DNA from: BMS3ABIN04 sp965554225
Lineage (GTDB): Bacteria; Bacteroidota; Ignavibacteria; Ignavibacteriales; Melioribacteraceae
Length of the DNA stretch: 32,008 bases
Reading direction: 5' to 3'
NCBI GenBank assembly: GCA_965554225.1
Contig: CBEVZC010000024.1
Span: forward strand, 1 to 32,008
Part shown: piece by piece, positions 24,671 to 32,008 of the stretch
Numbering within the stretch: position 1 is the first letter of the stretch
Layout of the letters: every line of letters starts with the position of its first letter
Notes under the pieces: generated by a model
What the model was told of the DNA's origin: nothing
Database searches by the model: none
What the model saw: only the letters and a program-made list of their open reading frames with translations
Position numbers and translations under genes: made by a program

Positions 24671-27600
24671 TTAGTTAACTTTAATGTTCAATCCTAAACC
24701 TTGCAATTCCTTTATCAGTACATTAAAAGATTCAGGAACATTTGGTTTGCCAAGGTTATCTCCTTTTACAATTGATTCGTACGCTTTGGATCTGCCCGTT
24801 ACATCGTCACTTTTTATTGTAAGAATTTCTTGTAATACATTTGCCGCACCATAACCTTCCAGCGCCCAAACTTCCATTTCTCCAAATCTCTGACCACCAA
24901 ATTGAGCTTTACCACCCAGCGGCTGCTGTGTAATTAAAGAGTATGGTCCTATTGATCTGGCATGTAACTTATCATCAATCATATGCCCTAATTTCAACAT
25001 ATAAATATAACCGCAAGTAACTTTCTGGTGGAATTTTTCTCCGGTTCTTCCGTTATAGAGAGTAGTTTTGCCGCCATCAGGAAGATTTGCTTTTTCAACC
25101 CATTCTTTTACATCTTTTACACTCGCACCATCAAAAACCGGAGTTTCAAACTTAACGCCGAGTAATTTCCCAGCCCAACCAAGAACTGTTTCATATAATT
25201 GACCCAAATTCATACGAGAAGGTACACCAAGAGGGTTCAGTATAATATCTACGGGTGTTCCATCTTCATCATACGGCATATCCTCAACAGGAACAATTTT
25301 AGCAACAACACCTTTATTTCCATGGCGACCAGCCATCTTATCACCAACAGATAATTTTCTTTTTTTCGCAACATAAACTTTTGCCAATTGAACAATTCCC
25401 GGAGGCAGTTCATCACCGCTTTGAATATTTATCTTTCTGCGTTTAAACTCATTCTCTAATTCAGAGATAATATGGAAGTAGTTTGAGAACAAAGTTTTTA
25501 TCATTTTATTAGTTTCTTCTTCCTTAAACCAATCTTGAGTATAATTTAACTTTGTTACATCCGGCAAGGAGCTAAAAGTTGAGTCTTTAATTACAGTGCC
25601 ACTTCTTATAATAATGCTTCCGTCAAGATCTCTAATACCCGTGCAAGATTTTTTCTTGGATAAAATCTCAAGTTTCGAAACTAATTTATTATACAATGCT
25701 TCTTTTTGGGCATTTATTTCTTTTTCCAAACTCTCAAGCTGTTTCTTTTCATTCTTTTTAGTTTCGGCATCCCTTCTTTTTCTCGAGAATAATCTGGTTT
25801 TAATTACCGTACCTTTAAGTCCGGGAGGAGCTTTTAAAGAGGCATCCTTTACATCCCCAGCTTTATCGCCGAATATTGCTTTTAATAACTTTTCTTCAGG
25901 CGTAGGATCGCTTTCGCCCTTAGGAGTAATTTTACCAATGAGAATATCGCCTTCTTTTACTTCTGCACCTTCTCTGATGATTCCAAATTCAGTAAGATTT
26001 TTGGTAGCTTCTTCACTTACATTGGGGATATCTCGAGTTAATTCTTCTTCGCCTCTTTTAGTTTCTCTAACTTGTAATTCAAAATCCTCAATATGTATCG
26101 AAGTATATACATCCTCAGCAACTATACGCTCACTAATAATTATGGCATCCTCAAAATTGTATCCGTTCCATGGCATAAAAGCAACTTTAATGTTTCGTCC
26201 AAGTGCAAGTTCGCCATGATCGATAGCAGGGCCATCAGCAAGAGCATCTCCTTTTTTAACAGATTGTCCAACCTTAACAATTGGTCTCTGATTGAAGCAA
26301 GTCTCTTGGTTAGTACCGGCGAATTTAATTAGGTTATATTCCACCCTTCTTTCATCATCAAAACCTGTTAACGCTTCTATACTATTCGGATCCAGTTCAT
26401 ATTTAACGACAACTCTATCTGCATCTACAAATTCAACAACTCCTTTATCCTCAGCAAGAATCACAGACCTTGAATCTTTAGCGATTTTCTGTTCCATACC
26501 TGTGCCAACAATTGGGGCTTCAGGATTTAACAAAGGCACTCCTTGACGCTGCATGTTTGAACCCATCAAAGCTCTGTTCGCATCATCGTGTTCTAAAAAT
26601 GTTATTAACGATGCACCGGCGCTAATTATTTGAGTGGGAGCAACATCCATATAATGAATATTTTTAGGTTGAACAACCGGAAATTCACCTGTATGCCTGC
26701 ATTTCACTCTCTCATTTAAAAACTCACCTTTTTCATTTACCGGAGCATTTGCTTGAGCTATAGTATATTCGTCTTCTTGATCTGCACTTAAGTATTCTAC
26801 TTCTTTTGTAACTCTACCGTTTTTAACTTTTCTATAAGGAGTTTCAAGAAATCCGTAACCATTTATTCTTGAAAATATAGTAAGGGAAGAAATTAAACCA
26901 ATATTAGGACCTTCCGGGGTTTCGATTGGGCAGAGTCTTCCGTAATGCGAATGGTGAACATCGCGCACTTCAAATCCGGCTCTTTCTCTTGTAAGACCAC
27001 CGGGACCCAAAGCCGAAACACGCCGTTTATGTGTTACTTCGGCCAACGGATTAGTTTGGTCCATAAACTGAGAAAGCTGATTTGTTCCGAAGAAAGCATT
27101 AATTACACTACTCAAAGTTCTGGCATTTACTAAATCCTGAGGCTGCATATTGTCTGCGTCTCTCATGTTCATTCGTTCTTTTATTGTGCGGGACATTCTT
27201 GCCAATCCAACATTAAACTGCTGCATTAACTGTTCGCCAACAGTTCTAACTCTTCTATTTCCCAAATGATCTATATCATCAACGTTTACATTTCCATTTT
27301 TCAGATGGATTATATTTTTCATTATAGCAATAATATCTTCAATAGTAAGAACACGAACATCCATTGGAATATTGAGTTCCAATTTATCATTCATTCTAAA
27401 TCTGCCAACTTCACCTAAATCATATCTTTTCTCATTAAAAAACAGCTTATCAATTAGTCCTTGAGCCGTATCCAAGTCTGGCGCTTCACCGGATCGTAAT
27501 TGTCTGTATATTGCAAACAAGGCCTCTTCTTTATTTTGTGAAGTATCCTTTTTGAGAGTATTTAAGATTAAGTTTTGGTCGGCCGAAACTTCCGAAGTGA

Positions 27601-28450
27601 TTAATTTAATTTCTTTAAGCGATGACTCTTGAATATTCTCAATAATCTCTTCGTTTAATTCTTCATCTTTTGCAACAAATATTTCGCCTGTTTCCATATC
27701 GATAACATCTTCGGCAACTATTCTACCGGAATATGTTTCGACATCAAGATCTTTAACTTTAGTAATTTCAACCAAATTAAAAAGATCTAATATTTCTTCG
27801 TCAGTTGTATAACCGACAGCACGCAATAAAGTGGTTGCAGGAAATTTTTTCCTTCTATCGATATAAACATACATAACATGATTTATATCTGTAGCAAATT
27901 CTACCCAAGAACCTCTAAATGGAATAATTCTTGCTGAATAGATCGGAGTTCCGTTTGGGTGTACTGACTGTGCAAAAGCTACACCGGGGGATCTATGCAA
28001 TTGGCTAACTATAACTCTTTCGGCTCCGTTAATAATAAATGAAGCTCTATTAGTTATATAAGGCAGATTCCCCAAATAAACTTCTTGCTCAATAGAATTA
28101 ACATATTCACCGGTCTCATCGTCCTTTGTTGAAAGACGCAGTTTCGCTTTTAATGCGGCAGAATAGGTTAAGCCTCTTTCCGCACATTCAGGTATCGAGT
28201 ATCTGGGTGTTTCCATATTGTAACCAAGAAAGTCCAGTCTATAAAATTCTTTATTATCCATTATGGGGAAATTTGTGTTAAATACACCTTGCAAGCCTTT
28301 GTTTTCCCTTTTATTGGGATGAACATTCAATTGAAGGAAATCTTCGAAAGATTCCATTTGGATATTCAAAAGATCAGGTGTATCCATAACAGGAGTTATG
28401 GAAGAGAAAGTTACTCTACCATTTTTTTTATTAATTTTTGTTTTCTCCAA
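24671..28450 (-). CDS. rpoB: DNA-directed RNA polymerase subunit beta
   Basis: Beta forms the RNA polymerase active-site cleft with beta'. It is 1259 aa. The rifampicin region (about residues 455-500) reads FFGTNQLSQFMDQTNPLAEVTHKRRVSALGPGG in two adjoining halves; the residues matching E. coli D516, H526 and S531 are wild type, and S522 is Ala. A Lys/Glu-rich insertion of roughly 100 aa lies between SLKAPPGLKGTVI and GDELPPGIVQLAKVYVA. The end has KAQFGGQRFGEMEVWALEGYGA. The start codon is TTG at 28450 with an AAGGGG SD-like site 7 nt upstream; the next in-frame Met, at residue 22, would drop conserved RVTFSSI. It follows a 232-nt leader after rplL. Confidence 0.98.
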   Translation of the reverse strand: MEKTKINKKNGRVTFSSITPVMDTPDLLNIQMESFEDFLQLNVHPNKRENKGLQGVFNTNFPIMDNKEFYRLDFLGYNMETPRYSIPECAERGLTYSAALKAKLRLSTKDDETGEYVNSIEQEVYLGNLPYITNRASFIINGAERVIVSQLHRSPGVAFAQSVHPNGTPIYSARIIPFRGSWVEFATDINHVMYVYIDRRKKFPATTLLRAVGYTTDEEILDLFNLVEITKVKDLDVETYSGRIVAEDVIDMETGEIFVAKDEELNEEIIENIQESSLKEIKLITSEVSADQNLILNTLKKDTSQNKEEALFAIYRQLRSGEAPDLDTAQGLIDKLFFNEKRYDLGEVGRFRMNDKLELNIPMDVRVLTIEDIIAIMKNIIHLKNGNVNVDDIDHLGNRRVRTVGEQLMQQFNVGLARMSRTIKERMNMRDADNMQPQDLVNARTLSSVINAFFGTNQLSQFMDQTNPLAEVTHKRRVSALGPGGLTRERAGFEVRDVHHSHYGRLCPIETPEGPNIGLISSLTIFSRINGYGFLETPYRKVKNGRVTKEVEYLSADQEDEYTIAQANAPVNEKGEFLNERVKCRHTGEFPVVQPKNIHYMDVAPTQIISAGASLITFLEHDDANRALMGSNMQRQGVPLLNPEAPIVGTGMEQKIAKDSRSVILAEDKGVVEFVDADRVVVKYELDPNSIEALTGFDDERRVEYNLIKFAGTNQETCFNQRPIVKVGQSVKKGDALADGPAIDHGELALGRNIKVAFMPWNGYNFEDAIIISERIVAEDVYTSIHIEDFELQVRETKRGEEELTRDIPNVSEEATKNLTEFGIIREGAEVKEGDILIGKITPKGESDPTPEEKLLKAIFGDKAGDVKDASLKAPPGLKGTVIKTRLFSRKRRDAETKKNEKKQLESLEKEINAQKEALYNKLVSKLEILSKKKSCTGIRDLDGSIIIRSGTVIKDSTFSSLPDVTKLNYTQDWFKEEETNKMIKTLFSNYFHIISELENEFKRRKINIQSGDELPPGIVQLAKVYVAKKRKLSVGDKMAGRHGNKGVVAKIVPVEDMPYDEDGTPVDIILNPLGVPSRMNLGQLYETVLGWAGKLLGVKFETPVFDGASVKDVKEWVEKANLPDGGKTTLYNGRTGEKFHQKVTCGYIYMLKLGHMIDDKLHARSIGPYSLITQQPLGGKAQFGGQRFGEMEVWALEGYGAANVLQEILTIKSDDVTGRSKAYESIVKGDNLGKPNVPESFNVLIKELQGLGLNIKVN

Positions 28451-28516
28451 ACTTATACCCCTTATTAAATTTTGTTATTCAAAATATTGTGTCCAAAATT
28501 TTAGGAATCCTTAACA

Positions 28517-28522
28517 ATTATA
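28517..28522 (-). promoter_or_regulatory. Possible -10 element in the rpoB leader
   Basis: TATAAT is a perfect -10 hexamer on the minus strand about 67 nt before the rpoB start. I found no good -35 at 16-18 nt (best is a weak TCCCAT-like stretch), so this could be chance in AT-rich DNA. It is listed because the gap of 232 nt is the longest between two genes here. Confidence 0.25.
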
Positions 28523-28618
28523 GATGCATAAATATTAGATGGGAAATTTTGCAAATCTGTTAAAAAGTCCTCAGTTTTCAGAAAAATCCTGCGTAAAAAT
28601 TAAGTTCGTAAATGCCAC

Positions 28619-28656
28619 AAAAGTGGTAATGCACAATTAGCTTGCATTACCACTTT
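28619..28656 (-). promoter_or_regulatory. Attenuator-like hairpin between rplL and rpoB
   Basis: Perfect 14-bp stem on the minus strand: AAAGTGGTAATGCA (28656-28643) and TGCATTACCACTTT (28633-28620) with a 9-nt loop, starting 26 nt after the rplL stop. Only four T residues in a row follow (three in the stem, one at 28619), so it is a partial terminator or a processing site, not a full stop. E. coli has an attenuator and an RNase III site in the same gene gap, where they reduce rpoBC output relative to L7/L12. The same role here is inference. Confidence 0.7.
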
Positions 28657-28682
28657 CAAAATTAAACAAAACCGAATAGTTA

Positions 28683-29057
28683 TTATTTAACTTCTACGGT
28701 TGCGCCTGCTTCTTCAAGCTCTTTCTTAACCTTTTCAGCTTCATCTTTAGATACGGCTTCTTTAACAGTGCTTGGTGCTGAATCAACTAAATCCTTAGCT
28801 TCTTTTAATCCTAATCCGGTATGAGCGCGAACTACTTTAATAACGTTAATTTTTTTCTCGCCGAAGCTTTTCAATAATACATCAAATTCAGTTTGTTCTT
28901 CTGCAGCAGCAGCTTCTCCTGCAGGAGCAGCGCCCATAACAACCGGAGCCGCAGCAGTTACACCAAATTCTTCTTCTAAAGCAGTTTTTAGTTCCGAAGC
29001 TTCAACAAGAGTTAAAGCTTTAATTTTTTCAACAATTTCAGCTATTTTCTCTGACAT
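28683..29057 (-). CDS. rplL: 50S ribosomal protein L7/L12
   Basis: L7/L12 forms the multi-copy stalk that recruits translation GTPases. It is 124 aa: an N-terminal dimerisation helix (residues 1-33), an Ala-rich hinge (about 34-54) and the C-terminal domain with KKINVIKVVRAHTGLGLKEAKDLV. ATG start with an AGAGGAG SD. It lies 47 nt after rplJ and is followed by the rpoB leader hairpin. Confidence 0.98.
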   Translation of the reverse strand: MSEKIAEIVEKIKALTLVEASELKTALEEEFGVTAAAPVVMGAAPAGEAAAAEEQTEFDVLLKSFGEKKINVIKVVRAHTGLGLKEAKDLVDSAPSTVKEAVSKDEAEKVKKELEEAGATVEVK

Positions 29058-29104
29058 TTTATTTTTCTCCTCTAAATAAGTTTATTTTCGTTAAAATATT
29101 TAAA

Positions 29105-29626
29105 TTAAGCAGCTTTCTTTTTACTAATTTCATCAACCAAGCTAACAACATCTCGCATAACCGCATTGATGGCACCAACAATTCCAGATGCCGGAGAAGC
29201 AATGCTTCCGACAATACTGCTTAATACTTCTTCTTTTGAAGGCATTGAAGCCAATACGTCAAGTTTCTCTTCAGTGTAGTATTGAGATTCTATGTAACAG
29301 CCTTTAAAAATAAATTTCTTATGAACTTTAAAATACTTTTTAATAATTTTTGCCGGAGCAACAAAATTTTCACCGGTAAACACAAAACCGTTCATTCCGA
29401 ACAAATTATTGTTAAATTCATCAAACCCGCCAATATCATTAATGGCTCGTTTGACTAAGGTATTTTTAAAGATTTTGTAAGTTATTCCTTCACTAAGAAA
29501 TTCTTTTCGGATGCTGTTGATATCCTCAACATTTACACCGTGATAGTCAACTAAGTAAACACTAGTTGAGTTTTCAAATAATTCCTTGACCTGAGAAACT
29601 TGTTCTTTTTTTTCAGTTTTATTCAT
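29105..29626 (-). CDS. rplJ: 50S ribosomal protein L10
   Basis: L10 anchors the L7/L12 stalk to 23S rRNA. It is 173 aa with the conserved VSQVKELFENSTSVYLVDYHGVNVEDIN start and a C-terminal helix that binds L7/L12 dimers. ATG start. The 71-nt gap after rplA is the likely site for an L10 autoregulatory leader as in E. coli, but I see no clear structure there. Confidence 0.97.
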   Translation of the reverse strand: MNKTEKKEQVSQVKELFENSTSVYLVDYHGVNVEDINSIRKEFLSEGITYKIFKNTLVKRAINDIGGFDEFNNNLFGMNGFVFTGENFVAPAKIIKKYFKVHKKFIFKGCYIESQYYTEEKLDVLASMPSKEEVLSSIVGSIASPASGIVGAINAVMRDVVSLVDEISKKKAA

Positions 29627-29697
29627 ATTCTACCCAGATCGTTTTACGTTAAAAATAATATAAATTGAAGCATTTATTTATAATGAGTGCGTAATCT

Positions 29698-30399
29698 TTA
29701 TTTAAGCGAAGCTATTGCTTCGTCTTTTAAAATTTTTAAGCCAGGGCCCATTGTGCTTGATAGAAACAAACTCTTAACATACTGTCCTTTTGACGAAGCA
29801 GGCTTCAGCTTAATAATTGTTTGTAAAAAAGCTTTTATATTCTCCATCAGAGCTGAGTCGTCAAAATTCAACTTGCCCAAAGAAGCATGCACAATTCCAC
29901 TTTTATCAACACGAAACTCAATTTTACCGGCTTTTACTTCTTTAACAGCTTTTGCTACATCATTAGTTACAGTCCCGCTTTTGGGATTAGGCATTAAACC
30001 TTTAGGCCCTAAAGTACGTCCTAACTTTCCAACTTCAGCCATTGAACTTGGGGTTGCAACAACTACGTCTACATCAGTCCAGCCGGATTTAATTTTGTCT
30101 AGATATTCCTCAAAACCGGCATAATCAGCACCGGCTTCCAAAGCTTCTTTTGCTTGAGGATCTTTTGCAATAACAAGTACCCTAACTTTTTTACCTGTTC
30201 CATTTGGCAAAGAAACTGTTCCTCTTACCATTTGATCAGCATGCTTTGGATTAACTCCTAGTTTTATTGCACAATCAAGTGATTCGGTAAATTTTACCTT
30301 GCTTGATTCTTTCAATAATTTAATTGCATCCTCAATAGAATATTCTTTTTTCGTATCAACTTTAGTTTTTATTTCCTTAGTTCTTTTTGAAACCTTCAT
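29698..30399 (-). CDS. rplA: 50S ribosomal protein L1
   Basis: L1 is the mobile E-site stalk protein and in E. coli represses the rplKA operon. It is 233 aa; conserved parts are FTESLDCAIKLGVNPKHADQMVRGTVSLPNGTGK, GRTLGPKGLMPNPKSGTVT and KAGKIEFRVDKSGIVHASLGK. ATG start, 28 nt after rplK. Confidence 0.98.
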   Translation of the reverse strand: MKVSKRTKEIKTKVDTKKEYSIEDAIKLLKESSKVKFTESLDCAIKLGVNPKHADQMVRGTVSLPNGTGKKVRVLVIAKDPQAKEALEAGADYAGFEEYLDKIKSGWTDVDVVVATPSSMAEVGKLGRTLGPKGLMPNPKSGTVTNDVAKAVKEVKAGKIEFRVDKSGIVHASLGKLNFDDSALMENIKAFLQTIIKLKPASSKGQYVKSLFLSSTMGPGLKILKDEAIASLK

Positions 30400-30427
30400 A
30401 TCAAAACCACATTAAATGTTTAATAGT

Positions 30428-30853
30428 TTAATTTTTTACTGTAATTCCCATGCTTCTGGCGGTGCCTGCTATCATACTTTTAGCATGTTCAATATCATGG
30501 GCATTCAGATCTTTCATTTTAGTATTAGCAATCTCTTCCAATTGAGCGCCGGTTACGCTAGCAACTTTAGTTTTATTAGATTCGCTCGAACCTTTTTCAA
30601 TATTAACCGCTTTTTTCAATAAAACGGCAGCCGGCGGAGTTTTTGTTATAAACGTAAAGGATTTATCATGGTAAACAGTTATAACAACCGGAATAATTAA
30701 GCCGGCTTTATCTGAAGTTTTTGCATTAAACTGTTTACAAAATTCCATTATGTTCACGCCCTTCTGTCCTAAAGCGGGACCAACAGGCGGTGAAGGATTA
30801 GCTTGACCGGCAGGAATTTGTAATTTAATATAGCCTTCTATTTTCTTTGCCAT
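30428..30853 (-). CDS. rplK: 50S ribosomal protein L11
   Basis: L11 forms the GTPase-associated centre with 23S rRNA and is needed for the stringent response through RelA in E. coli. It is 141 aa with GYIKLQIPAGQANPSPPVG, PALGQKGVNIMEFCKQFN and the end HDIEHAKSMIAGTARSMGI. ATG start, 25 nt after nusG. Confidence 0.98.
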   Translation of the reverse strand: MAKKIEGYIKLQIPAGQANPSPPVGPALGQKGVNIMEFCKQFNAKTSDKAGLIIPVVITVYHDKSFTFITKTPPAAVLLKKAVNIEKGSSESNKTKVASVTGAQLEEIANTKMKDLNAHDIEHAKSMIAGTARSMGITVKN

Positions 30854-30878
30854 TTGTAAACCTTAAAAATATTATTTG

Positions 30879-31424
30879 TTATTTTTCTAATTCAGCTTGT
30901 ACAAAATCGATTTCAACGGGAGTTTTTCTACCAAAAATTGAAACCATTACTTTAATTTTCATTTTATCTTCATTTACTTCTTCAACTAAGCCGGAAAAAT
31001 TATTAAAAGGACCGTCAATAATTTTAACAAAATCTCCTGCTCTGAACACAGTATCTGTTCGTTCGGTATCTTTTTCTTGTGCTATTCTCCCAACAATTCT
31101 TTTCACTTCTTCCGGTTGAAGAGGATTCGGTTTGTTTCCACTTCCCAAGAAACCCATAACCGAAGGAGTGTTAACAATAAAATCCTTTACTTTGTTATCA
31201 AGTTCGGCATGTAATAAAATATAACCTGGAAAAAAATTACGCGTTTTAGTTTTTTTCTTGCCATCTTTAATTTGGAACACTTTTTCGATGGGAATTAAAA
31301 CCTCGTCAATTTTTTCACGCAGCTCTTCATTATCCTGTAATTCCAAATCAATTAAAGTTTTAACTTTATTCTCATGACCTGAAAACGTTCTGACTACATA
31401 CCATTTATAATTTGAATTTTCCAA
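30879..31424 (-). CDS. nusG: Transcription termination/antitermination protein NusG
   Basis: NusG binds RNA polymerase and couples it to ribosomes (through S10) or to Rho. It is 181 aa: an N-terminal NGN domain (KWYVVRTFSGHENKV and TRNFFPGYILL) and a C-terminal KOW domain (about 128-156, with AGDFVKIIDGPFNNFSG). The start codon is TTG at 31424, only 4 nt after the secE stop and without a clear SD, so translation is probably coupled to secE (inference). Confidence 0.98.
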   Translation of the reverse strand: MENSNYKWYVVRTFSGHENKVKTLIDLELQDNEELREKIDEVLIPIEKVFQIKDGKKKTKTRNFFPGYILLHAELDNKVKDFIVNTPSVMGFLGSGNKPNPLQPEEVKRIVGRIAQEKDTERTDTVFRAGDFVKIIDGPFNNFSGLVEEVNEDKMKIKVMVSIFGRKTPVEIDFVQAELEK

Positions 31425-31428
31425 TATC

Positions 31429-31611
31429 TTAAAAAAGTCCTTTTAATAATTGAGCAACAACCATATCTATTATATAAGTAAAAGCAGCAAAAAGAAGAAC
31501 CACAATAATTGTAATATAGGTTGACTCTTTTAAATCATCTTTTGAAGGCCAAGTGACCTTTTTCATTTCTTTGTTTACACCGGTAACAAAATCAATAATT
31601 TTTTGTTTCAT
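31429..31611 (-). CDS. secE: Protein translocase subunit SecE
   Basis: SecE is the essential small partner that clamps SecY in the membrane. It is 60 aa, the short single-helix form: an amphipathic N-terminal region with the conserved EMKKVTWPSKDDLKES, then one transmembrane segment (about residues 31-55). ATG start, 25 nt after tRNA-Trp. The tRNA-Trp-secE-nusG order is widespread. Confidence 0.97.
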   Translation of the reverse strand: MKQKIIDFVTGVNKEMKKVTWPSKDDLKESTYITIIVVLLFAAFTYIIDMVVAQLLKGLF

Positions 31612-31636
31612 ATGACTATAAATTTAATAATAGATG

Positions 31637-31709
<73 letters not shown>

Positions 31710-31710
31710 A

Positions 31711-31878
31711 TTATTTAGTTTCCTTAAAAACCACATGCTTCCTGGCAACCGGGTCATACTTTTTGTATTCCACTCTTCCCGGATGATTTCTTTTATTTTT
31801 TTTAGTTGTGTAGCGGAATCCCGTTCCGGCCGTACTTTCTAAAACAATTATTTGTCTAGCATTTTTTGCTTTTGCCAT
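31711..31878 (-). CDS. rpmG: 50S ribosomal protein L33, zinc-free form
   Basis: Short gene of 55 codons read directly from the minus strand, starting MAKAKNARQIIVLEST and ending FKETK, then TAA. The conserved TAGTGFRYTTKKNKR and RVEYKKYDPVARKHVVF identify L33. It has no cysteines, so it is the C- type. ATG at 31878 with no strong SD. It lies between tRNA-Thr and tRNA-Trp, the common bacterial context for this gene. Confidence 0.97.
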   Translation of the reverse strand: MAKAKNARQIIVLESTAGTGFRYTTKKNKRNHPGRVEYKKYDPVARKHVVFKETK

Positions 31879-31954
31879 CAGTGACTCACTTTTTAATTTT
31901 AATCAATCTTTCTACTTAATTTACTAAACTAAAAAAACCTCAGTCCGGCAATTG

Positions 31955-32008
31955 AGCTGACGACCGGGATTGAACCGGTGACCTCATCCTTACCAAGGAT
32001 GTGCTCTA
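31955..32008 (-). tRNA. tRNA-Thr (anticodon GGT), 5' part cut by the window edge
   Basis: On the minus strand the visible part starts in the D arm (TAGAGCA), then anticodon stem CATCC/GGATG around loop TTGGTAA (anticodon GGT), T arm ACCGG-TTCAATC-CCGGT and acceptor 3' half CGTCAGC with discriminator T. No CCA is encoded. The acceptor 5' half and most of the D arm lie beyond base 32008. Confidence 0.93.

Noticed and set aside
25596..26219. Plus-strand open frame of 207 codons inside rpoB
   Set aside because: It lies antisense to conserved rpoB sequence, is low complexity in Ser, Leu and Phe, and no upstream SD or domain supports it.
31917..31955. Possible terminator after tRNA-Thr (seven T residues on the minus strand)
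   Set aside because: Only a CTCA/TGAG four-pair stem precedes the T-run and it overlaps the tRNA end, so the structure is too weak to call.

Overview
This 32-kb, AT-rich window is one long stretch of core information-processing genes, all on the minus strand. It holds 44 protein genes and three tRNAs (one cut by the window edge). I see no mobile elements, CRISPR, phage genes or accessory cargo. The best taxonomic guess is the Bacteroidota/Chlorobiota (FCB) group, near Ignavibacteria. Reasons: low GC, an L17 carrying a lysine-rich linker and a helix-hairpin-helix tail of a kind I recall from that group, tRNA genes without encoded CCA, and clear Shine-Dalgarno (SD) sites in front of many genes, which typical Bacteroidia lack. 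No tree was run, so the placement is tentative.

Layout in transcription order (high to low coordinates): partial tRNA-Thr, rpmG, tRNA-Trp, secE, nusG, rplK, rplA, rplJ, rplL; a 232-nt leader with a strong hairpin; rpoB, rpoC; a 90-nt gap with a plausible promoter; rpsL, rpsG, fusA, tuf (str operon); a 61-nt gap with two stem-loops, the second covering the rpsJ SD; rpsJ to rpsQ (S10 operon); rplN to rpmJ (spc operon) with a tRNA-Gln between rplR and rpsE; rpsM, rpsK, rpsD, rpoA, rplQ (alpha operon); a good intrinsic terminator; then engB (ribosome-assembly GTPase) with a weak AT-only terminator.

The genes supply most of the small- and large-subunit proteins, the RNA polymerase core (alpha, beta, beta'), elongation factors EF-Tu and EF-G, IF-1, NusG, the Sec translocon core (SecY, SecE) and methionine aminopeptidase. 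The contiguous beta-str-S10-spc-alpha order is the ancestral bacterial arrangement.

I did not find an unknown biological system. The points worth a second look are the tRNA-Gln embedded in the spc operon, the L17 C-terminal domain, the tandem hairpins that can hide the rpsJ SD, the rplL-rpoB leader hairpin, a high share of TTG and GTG starts in highly expressed genes, and the lysine-rich N-terminal extension of L5. Two genes are only 55 and 37 codons long (rpmG and rpmJ) and were read directly from the sequence. No gene-free stretch exceeds 300 bases.
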